Of a DNA stretch of 64,000 nucleotides, positions 9,476 to 18,574 are shown piece after piece. This DNA comes from Enterobacter ludwigii (GTDB taxonomy: Bacteria > Pseudomonadota > Gammaproteobacteria > Enterobacterales > Enterobacteriaceae). Each line of letters starts with the position of its first letter. Positions within the stretch are counted from its first letter, which is position 1. The position numbers were made by a program, and so were the translations under genes. The stretch is from contig NZ_CP017279.1 of assembly GCF_001750725.1 (NCBI RefSeq), forward strand, positions 4,464,001 through 4,528,000. Direction: 5' to 3'. The notes below the pieces were generated by a model that saw nothing but the letters and a program-made list of their open reading frames with translations, had not been told where the DNA came from and searched no databases.

Positions 9476-10873
9476 TTAGTCGTGTGCGCCAATCTCGCGC
9501 AGTGGACGACCCTTCATCAGGTTACGTTCAATATGTTCCAGTGACACGTGTTTGGTTTCAGGAACCAGCCACAGCGTCAGAACAATAAAGAAGATGTTCA
9601 GGCCGGAGTAGACCCAGAAGGTGTTCGCGTTGCCCAGCGTATTGAGCATGGTCAGGAACGTCGCACCCACAATCATGTTGGCAATCCAGTTGGTCGCGGT
9701 GGAGCAGGTGATACCGAAATCACGCCCTTTCAACGGCTGGATTTCAGAGCACAGCACCCAAATCAGCGGACCGGCGCTCATCGCAAACCCGACGATAAAC
9801 ATCAGCAGCATCCCCACAGCGAAATACTGGGCGGTTGGAGAGTGAATCCCCACGTGCATCATCGTGCCGAGAACACCCATACCGGCGGCCATCACCAGGA
9901 AGCCCAGCGTCAGGGTTGGCTTACGGCCCCAGCGGTCCACCAGACCGATAGCGATAAAGGTCGCCAGAACGTTGGTCAACCCAACGATGACGGTCCCCCA
10001 CATCTGCTCGGTGGTATTGGTATACCCCGCCAGTTCAAAGATTTTTGGTGCGTAGTACATGATGACGTTCATCCCGGTGAACTGCTGCATCACCTGCAGG
10101 AGCACGCCCAGGAATACCGCACGACGGAAGTTGCTGTTCTCTTTAAACAGCGCCCAGCCTGACTGTTTTACCTTCAGGCTCTCGCGGATCTCTTCCAGTT
10201 CGTTTTTGGCTTCCGCGCTGGTATCGCGCAGTCGCAGCAGCACGCGCTCGGCATCGACGAAACGACGCTTCGCTGCAAACCAGCGTGGGCTGTCCGGCAG
10301 GAAGAAAACGCCAATCAGCAGCAGAATGGCAGGGATAATGATCACGCCAAGCATCCAGCGCCATGCGCCGCTGTAGCTGAACGCGGTATCGGAAAGGTAA
10401 GCTCCGAGGATGCCGATGGTAATCATCAGCTGGTACATCGAAATCATACTGCCACGGATTTTCTCGGGTGCGATTTCAGAGAGATAGAGTGGGGCGGTAT
10501 ACGATGCCACACCCACGGCCAGACCAAGCAGCACGCGAGAAAGCAGCAATACCTCAACGTTTGGAGCCGCTGCTGAGAAGAGCGAACCTGCAACAAACAG
10601 GATTGCACCGATCATCAGGCTCTTTTTGCGGCCCAGCCTGAAAGAGAGCCAGCCGCTGCCCACGGCACCCACGGCCGCACCAAACATCATGGAACTTACT
10701 ACCCACTCCTGGGTGTGAGCGCTTATCTGGAACTCTTCAGTGATAAAGGGTAACGCACCGGCAATCACGCCAATGTCCAGGCCAAAAAGTAATCCTGCCA
10801 GGGCGGCGAGGAAGCAGACGAAAAATGTCATCGCCTTATTGGACGTACGCCCCTGTTTTTTATTGTCAGGCAT
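9476..10873 (-). CDS. galP: GalP, galactose-proton symporter
   Basis: 465 aa, one residue longer than E. coli GalP. Inner-membrane MFS sugar porter importing galactose and glucose with protons. The twelve-helix pattern is clear. Family signatures include GxxxDR/K-RxGRR ([10 protein letters not shown] near 78-87 and VDRWGRKPT in the second half), [10 protein letters not shown], the [14 protein letters not shown] substrate-binding helix and the [12 protein letters not shown] tail. The upstream region carries two GalR-type operators and a CRP site, giving the expected galactose induction and catabolite control. Confidence 0.96.
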   Translation of the reverse strand: MPDNKKQGRTSNKAMTFFVCFLAALAGLLFGLDIGVIAGALPFITEEFQISAHTQEWVVSSMMFGAAVGAVGSGWLSFRLGRKKSLMIGAILFVAGSLFSAAAPNVEVLLLSRVLLGLAVGVASYTAPLYLSEIAPEKIRGSMISMYQLMITIGILGAYLSDTAFSYSGAWRWMLGVIIIPAILLLIGVFFLPDSPRWFAAKRRFVDAERVLLRLRDTSAEAKNELEEIRESLKVKQSGWALFKENSNFRRAVFLGVLLQVMQQFTGMNVIMYYAPKIFELAGYTNTTEQMWGTVIVGLTNVLATFIAIGLVDRWGRKPTLTLGFLVMAAGMGVLGTMMHVGIHSPTAQYFAVGMLLMFIVGFAMSAGPLIWVLCSEIQPLKGRDFGITCSTATNWIANMIVGATFLTMLNTLGNANTFWVYSGLNIFFIVLTLWLVPETKHVSLEHIERNLMKGRPLREIGAHD

Positions 10874-10938
10874 TATGCCCTCCAGTTGGGTTATCAGTTT
10901 TATCGATGTTAAGGGTAAGTGAGCAACCCGTATAAATA

Positions 10939-10954
10939 TGTGAGATAAATCACA
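10939..10954. promoter_or_regulatory. CRP binding site upstream of galP
   Basis: TGTGA-GATAAA-TCACA, a perfect match to the CRP consensus arms with the standard six-base spacer. It is 66-81 bases upstream of the galP start and four bases from the proximal GalR operator. This arrangement suggests cAMP-CRP control of galP. Confidence 0.85.
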
Positions 10955-10957
10955 TTG

Positions 10958-10973
10958 GTGTAATCGGTTACAC
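10958..10973. promoter_or_regulatory. GalR/GalS operator, galP-proximal
   Basis: GTGTAATCGGTTACAC is a near-perfect palindrome matching the known gal operator consensus GTGTAANCGNTTACAC. Its distance from the galP start is about 85 bases. A second site lies at 11140. Confidence 0.88.
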
Positions 10974-11139
10974 TGGTGTGCAACCGTAAATAAAATTAAA
11001 GCTTTGAAAATATAGAGGTAAATTAGTTGATGCGCATCGCGTTTGAATGAATTTCAGACTTAACTGAAAGGAAATGTAACAGCATAAGACATGCGATCAT
11101 GCAAAGAGATTATTCTGAAAGCGAGGTATATCGGGTGGG

Positions 11140-11155
11140 GTGTAATCGGTTTCAC
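11140..11155. promoter_or_regulatory. GalR/GalS operator, galP-distal
   Basis: GTGTAATCGGTTTCAC differs from the proximal operator by one base. Centre-to-centre distance is 182 bp. By analogy with the gal operon, repression by a DNA loop is possible; that part is inference. Apart from these sites, the 366-base galP-metK gap holds only the metK terminator. Confidence 0.8.
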
Positions 11156-11190
11156 GCAAAGCGCAATGTCAGGCTCTCTGGCTGACAAAA

Positions 11191-11222
11191 GCAAAAGGCC
11201 AGCACGGGGCTGGCCTTTTTTA
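11191..11222. terminator. Bidirectional hairpin terminator after metK
   Basis: AAGGCCAGC and GCTGGCCTT arms with a short ACGGG loop. It is followed by a T-run on the plus strand and by TTTTGCTTTT on the minus strand, where it ends metK transcription 19 bases past the stop. Confidence 0.88.
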
Positions 11223-11240
11223 ACATTTGCTGTCAGTCGA

Positions 11241-12395
11241 TTATTTCAGACCGGCAGCTTCACGCAGCAGAGCGGCTTTGTCGGTTTTTTCCCATGGGAA
11301 ATGTTCACGACCAAAGTGACCGTATGCAGCGGTTTCTTTGTAGATTGGGTGCAGCAGATCCAGCATCTGAATCAGACCGTATGGGCGCAGGTCGAAGAAC
11401 TCGCGCACCAGCAGCGTCAGTTGCTCGGATGGCACTTTCTCGGTACCAAAGGTTTCAACCATGATGGAGGTCGGTTCAGCCACGCCGATAGCGTAGGAAA
11501 CCTGAATCTCACAGCGGTCAGCCAGGCCAGCAGCAACGATGTTTTTCGCAACATAACGCGCAGCGTACGCAGCAGAACGGTCAACTTTAGACGGGTCTTT
11601 ACCGGAGAAGGCACCGCCACCGTGACGCGCCATGCCGCCGTAGGTATCAACGATGATTTTACGGCCGGTCAGACCGCAGTCACCCATTGGGCCGCCGATA
11701 ACAAAGCGTCCGGTTGGGTTGATGAAGTATTTGGTTGCGGAGCTCAGCCATTCAGTTGGCAGAACCGGCTTGATGATCTCTTCCATCACTGCTTCCTGCA
11801 GGGATTTCTGGTCGATCTCTTCGGAATGCTGAGTAGACAGAACGACCGCGTCAATACCGACGATTTTGCCGTCGTCGTACTGGAAGGTCACCTGGCTTTT
11901 CGCATCAGGACGCAGCCACGGCAGGGTGCCATTCTTGCGCACTTCAGCCTGACGCTGCACCAGACGGTGTGCGTAGGTCACTGGCGCTGGCATCAGCACG
12001 TCAGTTTCGTTGGTTGCATAACCAAACATCAGGCCCTGGTCGCCCGCGCCCTGTTCCAGCGGATCGGCACGGTCAACGCCCTGGTTGATGTCCGGAGACT
12101 GTTTGCCAATTGCGCTCAGTACCGCGCAAGAGTTGGCATCAAAGCCCATATCAGAATGGACATAACCGATCTCACGAACCGTGTTACGGGTGATCTCTTC
12201 GATATCCACCCATGCGCTGGTGGTGATCTCACCGCCAACCAGAACCATGCCGGTTTTGACGTAGGTTTCACACGCGACGCGCGCTTTTGGATCCTGCGTC
12301 AGGATCGCATCAAGCACCGCATCGGAGATTTGGTCAGCAATTTTATCTGGATGTCCTTCTGATACGGACTCGGACGTAAACAGGTGTTTTGCCAT
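11241..12395 (-). CDS. metK: MetK, S-adenosylmethionine synthetase
   Basis: 384 aa, the E. coli length. It makes SAM from methionine and ATP and is an essential cytoplasmic enzyme. Signatures seen are [19 protein letters not shown] (N-terminal methionine/ATP site), [12 protein letters not shown] (hexapeptide signature region) and [16 protein letters not shown] (the second signature). Its regulation by MetJ and methionine is known in E. coli; a degenerate met-box array is visible upstream. No SAM riboswitch is seen, as expected for enterics. Confidence 0.97.
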   Translation of the reverse strand: MAKHLFTSESVSEGHPDKIADQISDAVLDAILTQDPKARVACETYVKTGMVLVGGEITTSAWVDIEEITRNTVREIGYVHSDMGFDANSCAVLSAIGKQSPDINQGVDRADPLEQGAGDQGLMFGYATNETDVLMPAPVTYAHRLVQRQAEVRKNGTLPWLRPDAKSQVTFQYDDGKIVGIDAVVLSTQHSEEIDQKSLQEAVMEEIIKPVLPTEWLSSATKYFINPTGRFVIGGPMGDCGLTGRKIIVDTYGGMARHGGGAFSGKDPSKVDRSAAYAARYVAKNIVAAGLADRCEIQVSYAIGVAEPTSIMVETFGTEKVPSEQLTLLVREFFDLRPYGLIQMLDLLHPIYKETAAYGHFGREHFPWEKTDKAALLREAAGLK

Positions 12396-12515
12396 GTTTT
12401 ATTTCACCTAAAAGGAATTTGTTTAGCTCAAGCTGCTGTGTGGAATAGCCAAAGGAGATAATTCTACCAAGGCCTGCAGGTTAATGACACTGGCAGTCTG
12501 AGTGTTAATCAGTAT

Positions 12516-12539
12516 GGATGGATTAACATCTGGATGGCT
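12516..12539 (-). promoter_or_regulatory. Possible MetJ met-box array upstream of metK
   Basis: On the minus strand three adjacent 8-mers read AGCCATCC, AGATGTTA and ATCCATCC. Against the met box AGACGTCT they match 5, 5 and 4 of 8 positions. MetJ binds cooperatively to tandem, often imperfect boxes, and metK is a known MetJ target, so the location is right. The match is weak on its own. Confidence 0.4.
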
Positions 12540-12542
12540 ATT

Positions 12543-12725
12543 TTAGGTCAGTTCTTCGCCCGATTTCCAGTTTTTTTTGACTAACCTCTCACTGAGTTGA
12601 ATTCGCTGCTGGAAATTTTTCCTGACGGCGCTGGCAACCCGCGCATTTATCTTTTGCAATTTACCCCTGTTCTCGGTATAAAACGCGGCGCGCGGCTCAT
12701 ACCAATAAGCGCTCGATGAACTCAT
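12543..12725 (-). CDS. Hypothetical 60-aa protein between metK and yqgB
   Basis: An open frame of 60 codons, basic and with no signal peptide or membrane segment. I do not recognise it. A GGAAG lies 10-11 bases before the ATG, which is a weak ribosome binding site. E. coli has the small genes yqgC/yqgD around here, but I see no clear resemblance to them. It may be a chance frame. Confidence 0.3.
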   Translation of the reverse strand: MSSSSAYWYEPRAAFYTENRGKLQKINARVASAVRKNFQQRIQLSERLVKKNWKSGEELT

Positions 12726-12979
12726 CGTGTCGCCACTTCCAGCCGGGTTAAGCAGTGAACTTTTAGCTTTGGCTTGTGGTCCGTTTCAGCAGGAGCGGCC
12801 GTGGAGGTGATACGAGATAATGAACCAGTGTTTTCCGCTAATTCAGCGCAGCCGTTCTGGCGCGTATTTGATTCCCGCAACCCGCATTACTAATCTGCAA
12901 ACCTGCCGATGTTATACCCATCTCGGGGCTTCTCAGGATTCCAGGGCCGGTCACGCTTTGTGAAAACTGAACAAGGGCG

Positions 12980-13001
12980 CTCTTGTTAAGACAAGAGTTT
13001 T
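12980..13001. other. Perfect 7-bp hairpin upstream of yqgB-speA
   Basis: CTCTTGT-TAAG-ACAAGAG followed by TTTTC. It could be a weak terminator for a short rightward transcript or a regulatory palindrome. Otherwise the 332-base gap 12726-13057 shows no gene that I can support; it should carry the yqgB-speA promoter. Confidence 0.45.
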
Positions 13002-13057
13002 CTCGTGGTTTCGCCGAACGTTGTCATAATTAAGTTCGGACACGTGTTTACAATGAT

Positions 13058-13189
13058 ATGAATATGAAACCGGTCGCACGGTCTGGTTTTCAGCATAGTC
13101 TGCTGGGAAATGGATCCGTTTATGGGTTGTTATCGCCGTATAACGCTGCGATAGTAGTCAACTGTTTTACACTTAATACAAAGAGTTGA
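13058..13189 (+). CDS. yqgB: YqgB, small protein preceding speA
   Basis: A 43-aa frame starting MNMKPVAR and ending TLNTKS. It matches the short E. coli YqgB pattern ([26 protein letters not shown]), which is the basis for the call. The second Met (13064) is an alternative start. The TGA at 13187-13189 lies within the speA ribosome binding region (GAGG at 13188-13191) and 8 bases before the speA ATG, so translation of the two is likely coupled. YqgB has been connected with acid response and virulence in enterics; its mechanism is unknown. Confidence 0.82.
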   Translation: MNMKPVARSGFQHSLLGNGSVYGLLSPYNAAIVVNCFTLNTKS

Positions 13190-13197
13190 GGTTCGCT

Positions 13198-15174
13198 ATG
13201 TCTGACGACATGTCTTCGCTTTCGCCTTCGTCAGCGGGCGAACAGGGTGTACTACGTTCCATGCAGGAGGTTGCGATGAGCTCCCAGGAAGCCAGCAAGA
13301 TGCTGCGCACTTACAATATTGCCTGGTGGGGCAATAACTACTACGACGTCAACGAACTGGGCCATATCAGCGTTTGCCCGGATCCTGACGTTCCTGAAGC
13401 GCGCGTGGATCTCGCCAAACTGGTGAAAGCACGCGAGGCGCAGGGCCAGCGTTTGCCTGCACTGTTCTGCTTCCCGCAGATCCTGCAACATCGTCTGCGT
13501 TCCATTAACGCCGCGTTTAAACGCGCGCGTGAATCTTACGGCTATAAAGGCGATTACTTCCTGGTTTACCCTATCAAGGTGAACCAGCACCGCCGCGTGA
13601 TTGAATCATTGATCCACTCCGGTGAACCGCTGGGCCTGGAAGCGGGTTCCAAAGCGGAGCTGATGGCCGTGCTGGCACATGCTGGCATGACCCGTTCGGT
13701 GATTGTCTGTAACGGTTATAAAGACCGTGAATACATTCGTCTGGCGCTGATTGGCGAAAAGATGGGCCACAAGGTCTATCTGGTAATCGAGAAGATGACA
13801 GAGATCGCTATCGTGCTGGAAGAGGCAGAGCGTCTGAACGTTATCCCGCGTCTGGGCGTGCGTGCGCGTCTGGCGTCGCAGGGTTCCGGTAAGTGGCAGT
13901 CCTCAGGCGGCGAAAAATCCAAATTTGGTCTCGCGGCGACCCAGGTTCTGCAGCTGGTTGAGATTCTGCGTGAGCGTGGTCGTCTGGACAGCATTCAGCT
14001 GTTGCACTTCCACCTCGGCTCGCAGATGGCCAACATTCGCGACATCGCCACCGGCGTACGCGAATCAGCACGTTTTTACGTTGAGCTGCACAAGCTTGGC
14101 GTAAACATTCAGTGCTTCGACGTGGGCGGTGGTCTGGGCGTGGATTATGAAGGTACCCGCTCGCAGTCCGACTGCTCCGTGAACTACGGCCTGAACGAAT
14201 ATGCCAATAACATCATCTGGGCGATTGGCGATGCCTGTGAAGAGCACGGCCTGCCGCACCCAACGGTGATCACCGAGTCTGGTCGCGCGGTTACTGCACA
14301 CCACACCGTGCTGGTATCGAACATTATCGGCGTTGAACGCAGTGAAATTTCCGAGGTAACCCCACCGGCTGAGGACGCGCCTCGTGCGCTGCAAAGCATG
14401 TGGGAGACCTGGCAGGAGATGCACGAGCCGGGTACCCGCCGTTCGCTGCGCGAGTGGCTGCACGACAGCCAGATGGACCTGCATGATATTCATGTGGGGT
14501 ATTCATCGGGCACGTTCAGCCTGCAGGAACGCGCATGGGCAGAGCAGCTTTATCTGAACATGTGCCACGACGTACAGCAGCAGCTGGACCCGAGCAACCG
14601 TGCTCACCGTCCGATTATTGACGAACTGCAGGAGCGCATGGCGGACAAAATGTACGTCAACTTCTCGCTGTTCCAGTCGATGCCGGATGCCTGGGGTATC
14701 GATCAGCTGTTCCCGGTTCTGCCGCTGGAAGGGCTGAACCACGCCCCGGAACGTCGTGCGGTGCTGCTGGACATCACCTGCGACTCCGACGGTGCTATCG
14801 ATCACTACGTCGACGGCGACGGTATTGCGACCACGATGCCTATGCCAGAGTACGATCCGGAGAACCCGCCGATGCTGGGCTTCTTCATGGTTGGTGCCTA
14901 TCAGGAGATCCTCGGCAACATGCATAACCTGTTCGGTGACACCGAAGCGGTTGACGTGTTTGTCTTCCCTGACGGCAGCGTGGAAGTTGAGCTGTCCGAC
15001 GAAGGGGACACCGTGGCGGATATGCTCGAATACGTTCAGCTGGATCCGAAAAAGCTGCTGACCCAGTTCCGTGACCAGGTGAAGAATACCGGTCTGGACG
15101 ACGCGCTGCAGCAGCAGTTCCTGGAAGAGTTTGAAGCGGGTCTTTACGGATACACCTATCTGGAAGACGAGTAA
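13198..15174 (+). CDS. speA: SpeA, biosynthetic arginine decarboxylase
   Basis: 658 aa from ATG 13198 (MSDDMSS), equal to E. coli. A PLP-dependent fold-III decarboxylase that converts arginine to agmatine, the first step of the agmatine route to putrescine. The PLP lysine is in [12 protein letters not shown] (about 120-131). The glycine-rich phosphate loop is [14 protein letters not shown], and the C-terminal active-site Cys lies in [13 protein letters not shown] frame extension to TTG 13186 is not needed. speB, the next enzyme, follows 208 bases downstream beyond a terminator. Confidence 0.97.
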   Translation: MSDDMSSLSPSSAGEQGVLRSMQEVAMSSQEASKMLRTYNIAWWGNNYYDVNELGHISVCPDPDVPEARVDLAKLVKAREAQGQRLPALFCFPQILQHRLRSINAAFKRARESYGYKGDYFLVYPIKVNQHRRVIESLIHSGEPLGLEAGSKAELMAVLAHAGMTRSVIVCNGYKDREYIRLALIGEKMGHKVYLVIEKMTEIAIVLEEAERLNVIPRLGVRARLASQGSGKWQSSGGEKSKFGLAATQVLQLVEILRERGRLDSIQLLHFHLGSQMANIRDIATGVRESARFYVELHKLGVNIQCFDVGGGLGVDYEGTRSQSDCSVNYGLNEYANNIIWAIGDACEEHGLPHPTVITESGRAVTAHHTVLVSNIIGVERSEISEVTPPAEDAPRALQSMWETWQEMHEPGTRRSLREWLHDSQMDLHDIHVGYSSGTFSLQERAWAEQLYLNMCHDVQQQLDPSNRAHRPIIDELQERMADKMYVNFSLFQSMPDAWGIDQLFPVLPLEGLNHAPERRAVLLDITCDSDGAIDHYVDGDGIATTMPMPEYDPENPPMLGFFMVGAYQEILGNMHNLFGDTEAVDVFVFPDGSVEVELSDEGDTVADMLEYVQLDPKKLLTQFRDQVKNTGLDDALQQQFLEEFEAGLYGYTYLEDE

Positions 15175-15180
15175 GTAAAC

Positions 15181-15232
15181 CTGCCTCTCTCTGTTGGAGA
15201 GGGGCGTCGTGAGGGCAAGGGGCAATACCCTC
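15181..15232. repeat. GC-rich intergenic palindromic repeat, copy 2
   Basis: CCTCTCTC-TGTT-GGAGAGGGG hairpin followed by GTGAGGGCAAGGGGCAATACCC, placed right after the speA stop. It shares the CCTCTC/GAGAGG and GTGAGGG blocks with the other copies. Confidence 0.55.
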
Positions 15233-15300
15233 GCCTATACTCACTTGAACCCGTATGAATTAGCGGCGATAATTCGCCCCAATAAGCGATTTACAAATCA

Positions 15301-15343
15301 ATCCCTTCCTCGTCGGGTTTAACGACGCGGAGGGGATTTTTTT
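15301..15343 (+). terminator. Terminator between speA and speB
   Basis: ATCCC-TTC-CTCGTCG pairs with CGACG-CGG-AGGGGAT around a GGTTTAA loop and is followed by seven T residues. It ends speA transcription and separates it from speB. Confidence 0.8.
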
Positions 15344-15382
15344 CATCTGTTTTTAATGTATCGACTTTAAAGAGGTCAGGAC

Positions 15383-16303
15383 ATGAGCACTTTAGGCCAT
15401 CAGTACGATAACTCTCTGGTATCTAACGCGTTTGGTTTTTTACGTCTCCCGATGAACTTCCAGCCGTACGACAGTGACGCTGACTGGGTGATCACCGGCG
15501 TGCCGTTTGATATGGCCACGTCAGGCCGTGCTGGTGGCCGTCATGGTCCGGCAGCTATTCGTCAGGTCTCCACTAACCTGGCCTGGGAGCACAACCGCTT
15601 CCCGTGGAACTTCGACATGCGCGAGCGCCTGAACGTGGTTGACTGCGGTGACCTGGTGTACGCCTTTGGCGACGCGCGCGAGATGAGTGAAAAACTGCAG
15701 GCCCATGCCGAAAAACTGCTGGCTGCCGGTAAACGCATGCTCTCTTTCGGGGGTGACCACTTCGTCACGCTGCCGCTGCTGCGTGCTCACGCGAAGCATT
15801 TCGGTAAGATGGCGCTGGTGCATTTTGATGCCCATACCGACACCTACGCGAACGGCTGTGAATTCGACCATGGCACCATGTTCTTCACCGCGCCAAACGA
15901 AGGTCTGATCGATCCAAACCACTCTGTGCAGATCGGTATCCGTACCGAGTTTGATAAAGACAATGGCTTCACCGTGCTGGATGCCGGCCAGGTGAACGAT
16001 CGCGGCGTGGATGACATCATCGCTCAGGTAAAACAGATTGTCGGCGATATGCCGGTTTACCTGACCTTCGATATCGACTGTCTGGATCCGGCGTTTGCCC
16101 CGGGCACCGGCACGCCGGTGATCGGCGGCCTGACCTCTGACCGCGCCATCAAACTGGTGCGCGGCCTGAAGGATCTGAACATCGTGGGTATGGACGTGGT
16201 GGAAGTGGCTCCGGCTTACGACCAGTCAGAGATCACTGCTCTGGCAGCGGCCACCCTCGCGCTGGAAATGCTCTACATCCAGGCCGCGAAAAAAGGCGAA
16301 TAA
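15383..16303 (+). CDS. speB: SpeB, agmatinase
   Basis: 306 aa, the E. coli length. A manganese ureohydrolase that splits agmatine to putrescine and urea, completing the SpeA-SpeB route. Metal-binding motifs of the arginase family are present: GGDHFVTLP (about 124-132), HFDAHTDTY (about 149-157) and [18 protein letters not shown] (about 230-247). In E. coli loiP follows directly; here the accessory catabolic block begins. Confidence 0.97.
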   Translation: MSTLGHQYDNSLVSNAFGFLRLPMNFQPYDSDADWVITGVPFDMATSGRAGGRHGPAAIRQVSTNLAWEHNRFPWNFDMRERLNVVDCGDLVYAFGDAREMSEKLQAHAEKLLAAGKRMLSFGGDHFVTLPLLRAHAKHFGKMALVHFDAHTDTYANGCEFDHGTMFFTAPNEGLIDPNHSVQIGIRTEFDKDNGFTVLDAGQVNDRGVDDIIAQVKQIVGDMPVYLTFDIDCLDPAFAPGTGTPVIGGLTSDRAIKLVRGLKDLNIVGMDVVEVAPAYDQSEITALAAATLALEMLYIQAAKKGE

Positions 16304-16306
16304 GCC

Positions 16307-17518
16307 TTACGCCCGGATTGCTGCTGCGCGACGCATGCGCAGCAGCAACATGCCTCCTGCCAGCAGGGTGATAACCTGCGAGACGACCAGCACCGAAAAA
16401 CCGGAGCTGACTGAACCCACCGATTTCATCACCATCCCCATCAGCAGCGGAATAAACGCCGCGCAAATATTCCCAATCCCGTTGATGATCCCGTAGGCAC
16501 TGCCAACGGCTTCCCGCGCCGCATGATGCTGGATAACCGCCGGAATGGCTGCCCCCTGAAGTCCCCAGAAAATATTGGCCGAGAGCATAAACAGCGCCAG
16601 CCAACCGGGCTGGTGGCTCAGCATCAGCATGACGACGGAACTCGCCGTTAAGATCCCGCCCACCACAAACAGCAGCGGTGCCTGGTCCGGGCGCATTTTG
16701 TCGAGCAGCACACCGCCCAGAAACTTTGAGCCAAGACTCAGCAGGAAGGGGATAGCCGCGAGAAAGCCGGTCGCGTGCAGGGAGAAGTGGTGTTCATCGC
16801 GCAGCCAGGCCGGAAGCCAGGCGCTGCTGCCCCAGAGATAACTCAGCGTGGCGATTTCAACCAGCAGGATCCAGCCCAGAAGCGGCGTCTGCCAGGCAAG
16901 CGTAAAGGTCTGCACAAACCCGGACGTTCGGCGCTTTTCCGAATGTTGAGGGGCCGGCAGGAAACGCCAGATTAACCCCCCACCCAGCGCCAGATTGATC
17001 GCCGCGAGGGCATAAAATGAGCCCGCCCAGCCAAGGTGTGCCATCAGCCAGGTGATCAGCGGAAAGCCTACCGCCAGCCCCAGTGAAACGCCCAGCGCGG
17101 TAACGGCGTTGGGCTTGCCAATCTCCCCGGCGCTAAAGTTATCGCTGATAAAGCGTGTTTTCAGTGAAAAGAGTGGGCCTTCGGCAATGCCTAAAATCAG
17201 GCGGGCGATAAGCATGCCCATCAGCGACCCCAGCAGTGGCGAGATGGCGCAGACCACGGCCCATATCGCAATGCTGATTAACAATCCCTGTCGATAATGT
17301 AATTTGCTTTCGATAACTGGGGTCAATAGTAAAGCGGAAAAACCATAACCCAGCAAAAAGCAGGTCATGAGCATTCCTTGTAACATTCTGTTTTCATTTA
17401 GCTGAAAATGTTCGGCAAATCCAGGGTTTAAAATCATCACCGAGATATTTACGCGGTCAACGTAGGAAATAATAATGAGCACCAGAAGTGCCAACGTGCC
17501 TTGCCATCTTGCCGTCAT
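16307..17518 (-). CDS. MFS transporter, anion:cation symporter type
   Basis: 403 aa with a twelve-helix MFS pattern. The first helix ends in SYVDRVNISVM, and the LGIAEGPLFSLKTRFISDNF segment is typical of the anion:cation symporter branch that takes up organic acids (hexuronates, phthalate, phenyl acids). It converges with speB, leaving 3 bases, and is divergent from the Rieske operon across a 417-base control region. I infer that it imports a substrate or intermediate of that pathway. The exact substrate cannot be told. Confidence 0.82.
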   Translation of the reverse strand: MTARWQGTLALLVLIIISYVDRVNISVMILNPGFAEHFQLNENRMLQGMLMTCFLLGYGFSALLLTPVIESKLHYRQGLLISIAIWAVVCAISPLLGSLMGMLIARLILGIAEGPLFSLKTRFISDNFSAGEIGKPNAVTALGVSLGLAVGFPLITWLMAHLGWAGSFYALAAINLALGGGLIWRFLPAPQHSEKRRTSGFVQTFTLAWQTPLLGWILLVEIATLSYLWGSSAWLPAWLRDEHHFSLHATGFLAAIPFLLSLGSKFLGGVLLDKMRPDQAPLLFVVGGILTASSVVMLMLSHQPGWLALFMLSANIFWGLQGAAIPAVIQHHAAREAVGSAYGIINGIGNICAAFIPLLMGMVMKSVGSVSSGFSVLVVSQVITLLAGGMLLLRMRRAAAIRA

Positions 17519-17599
17519 TTAATCCGCCTTAATCGTGCTGTCTGTTTATATTTTTTATGAACGTTATTGTCACGTAACTAAAATGATTAACCTGTGAAA

Positions 17600-17616
17600 C
17601 TCATTGTTTTAATGAG
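17600..17616. promoter_or_regulatory. Inverted repeat in the divergent control region
   Basis: CTCATT-GTTTT-AATGAG, perfect 6-base arms. It lies about 80 bases upstream of the MFS start and directly after a TGAAAC half-site (17595-17600). It may be part of an operator for the cluster regulator or for another factor. Confidence 0.4.
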
Positions 17617-17631
17617 ATAAATTAAATTAAA

Positions 17632-17647
17632 GTTTCACAGGTGAAAC
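17632..17647. promoter_or_regulatory. Putative IclR-type operator, MFS-proximal
   Basis: GTTTCACAGGTGAAAC, a perfect 7-base inverted repeat around AG. It shares the frame GTTTCA-N4-TGAAAC with the site at 17901. It lies 114 bases upstream of the MFS start, in the AT-rich region between the divergent transcription units. Assignment to the IclR protein encoded at 20359 is inference. Confidence 0.6.
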
Positions 17648-17849
17648 ACCAGAGGTATGCGCGCATATAATTTTTAAGGAATAAAAATAAAAGAAGTCAA
17701 TCTCTATTTTAAAAAATAAAAGATCATCAAAAAAATGTATTCATTCACGCCTGAATAATGAAAATTTCATATCGCTGCATTTTTTCGTGATCGCTTGCAC
17801 ACTTAGCTAATTAAACCTCTACTGATTAACAAATTCGTCACATTCGCGC

Positions 17850-17877
17850 TTGACGAAACATTCTTCGCTTTTATATT
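17850..17877 (+). promoter_or_regulatory. Probable sigma-70 promoter of the Rieske operon
   Basis: TTGACG (17850-17855), a 16-base spacer, then TATATT (17872-17877). Transcription would start near 17884, about 50 bases before the ferredoxin gene. The palindrome at 17901 would then sit just inside the transcribed leader, a good place for repression. Confidence 0.55.
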
Positions 17878-17900
17878 GACCGTATTAAATAAGAAACAGA

Positions 17901-17916
17901 GTTTCATATATGAAAC
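17901..17916. promoter_or_regulatory. Putative IclR-type operator, operon-proximal
   Basis: GTTTCATATATGAAAC, a perfect 16-base palindrome ending 9 bases before the ribosome binding site of the ferredoxin gene. It has the same half-sites and spacing as the site at 17632. The rest of the 416-base gap (17519-17935) is AT-rich and carries no gene that I can support. Confidence 0.65.
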
Positions 17917-17935
17917 AAAAGCCTGGAGGATCGTG

Positions 17936-18259
17936 ATGAGCTGGATAGGCGTATGTGACGCAGAACAAGTACAGGAAGATTTCCCTTTTAGCGGTAACGT
18001 CGAGGGCAAAGAGATCGGCGTTTATTTGATTGATGGCGAATATTACGCGCTGGAAGACGTATGCCCGCACGCTTACGCGCTGCTGAGTCAGGGTTTTGTC
18101 GAGGACGGTAAAGTGGAATGTCCGCTGCATGAGGCGGTTTTCGATGTCAAAACCGGCCAGTGCCTGCACGGCCCCGGCGGACGTAACCTCAATCGTTACC
18201 CGGTTCGGGTATTTGAAAACCAGATCCAGATTACCTTCGTCGAGGAGACAGTGGCATGA
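17936..18259 (+). CDS. Rieske-type ferredoxin of a ring-hydroxylating oxygenase
   Basis: 107 aa from ATG 17936, preceded by a strong GGAGGA. It is a single Rieske [2Fe-2S] domain with Cys43-Pro-His45 and Cys62-Pro-Leu-His65, the standard CxH-x16-CxxH arrangement. It should carry electrons from the reductase encoded at 22149 to the oxygenase encoded at 18575. It resembles BphF/CarAc-type soluble ferredoxins and also NirD-like proteins, but the neighbours decide for an oxygenase partner. It is the first gene of the operon; its TGA overlaps the next ATG. Confidence 0.88.
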   Translation: MSWIGVCDAEQVQEDFPFSGNVEGKEIGVYLIDGEYYALEDVCPHAYALLSQGFVEDGKVECPLHEAVFDVKTGQCLHGPGGRNLNRYPVRVFENQIQITFVEETVA

Positions 18260-18564
18260 GCGAAAGTCTGAACTTCAACCCGGCGCTGCCGGAAAGCCGT
18301 CAGTTTACCCCTCCGGCTGAGGGCGGTAACGGCGCCATCCATAAGCCCGGTGATTACCAGAACCTGATCTGGCAGACCCGCAGCCGCGTACCGGAAAACT
18401 GGGAAATCACGCTTATCTCCACGCTGGAAGACCTTTTCGAACAGGGCGCGGAAACCGTGCCGGAACTGGTCAACGGGCTGAACGCGGTACGTATGCACGA
18501 TCAGCAGGGCGAGCCATGGAGCGATGCCAGCTTCCAGGCTTTCTTACAGGTTAACGGCTACTGA
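18256..18564 (+). CDS. 102-aa conserved protein of the Rieske operon, function unknown
   Basis: It starts with an ATGA overlap on the ferredoxin gene and ends 10 bases before the oxygenase gene, so it is firmly embedded in the operon. The protein is acidic and soluble with no signal peptide, no cysteines and no metal motif. The C-terminal half (about 50-102) looks helical: LEDLFEQGAETVPELVNGLNA, then a SDASFQAFLQVNGY end. I recall similar small proteins in such clusters being labelled as having a recombinase-like helix-turn-helix, but cannot check this. It does not look like the beta subunit of a dioxygenase. It could be an accessory or assembly factor. Confidence 0.7.
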   Translation: MSESLNFNPALPESRQFTPPAEGGNGAIHKPGDYQNLIWQTRSRVPENWEITLISTLEDLFEQGAETVPELVNGLNAVRMHDQQGEPWSDASFQAFLQVNGY

Positions 18565-18574
18565 GGGCAATGCG

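Noticed and set aside
11091..12362. 423-codon open frame on the plus strand opposite metK
   Set aside because: It is the antisense shadow of a highly biased gene; it has no recognisable domain, and metK on the other strand is certain.
12396..12542. Possible SAM riboswitch ahead of metK
   Set aside because: No SAM aptamer pattern is visible, and enteric metK is controlled by MetJ.
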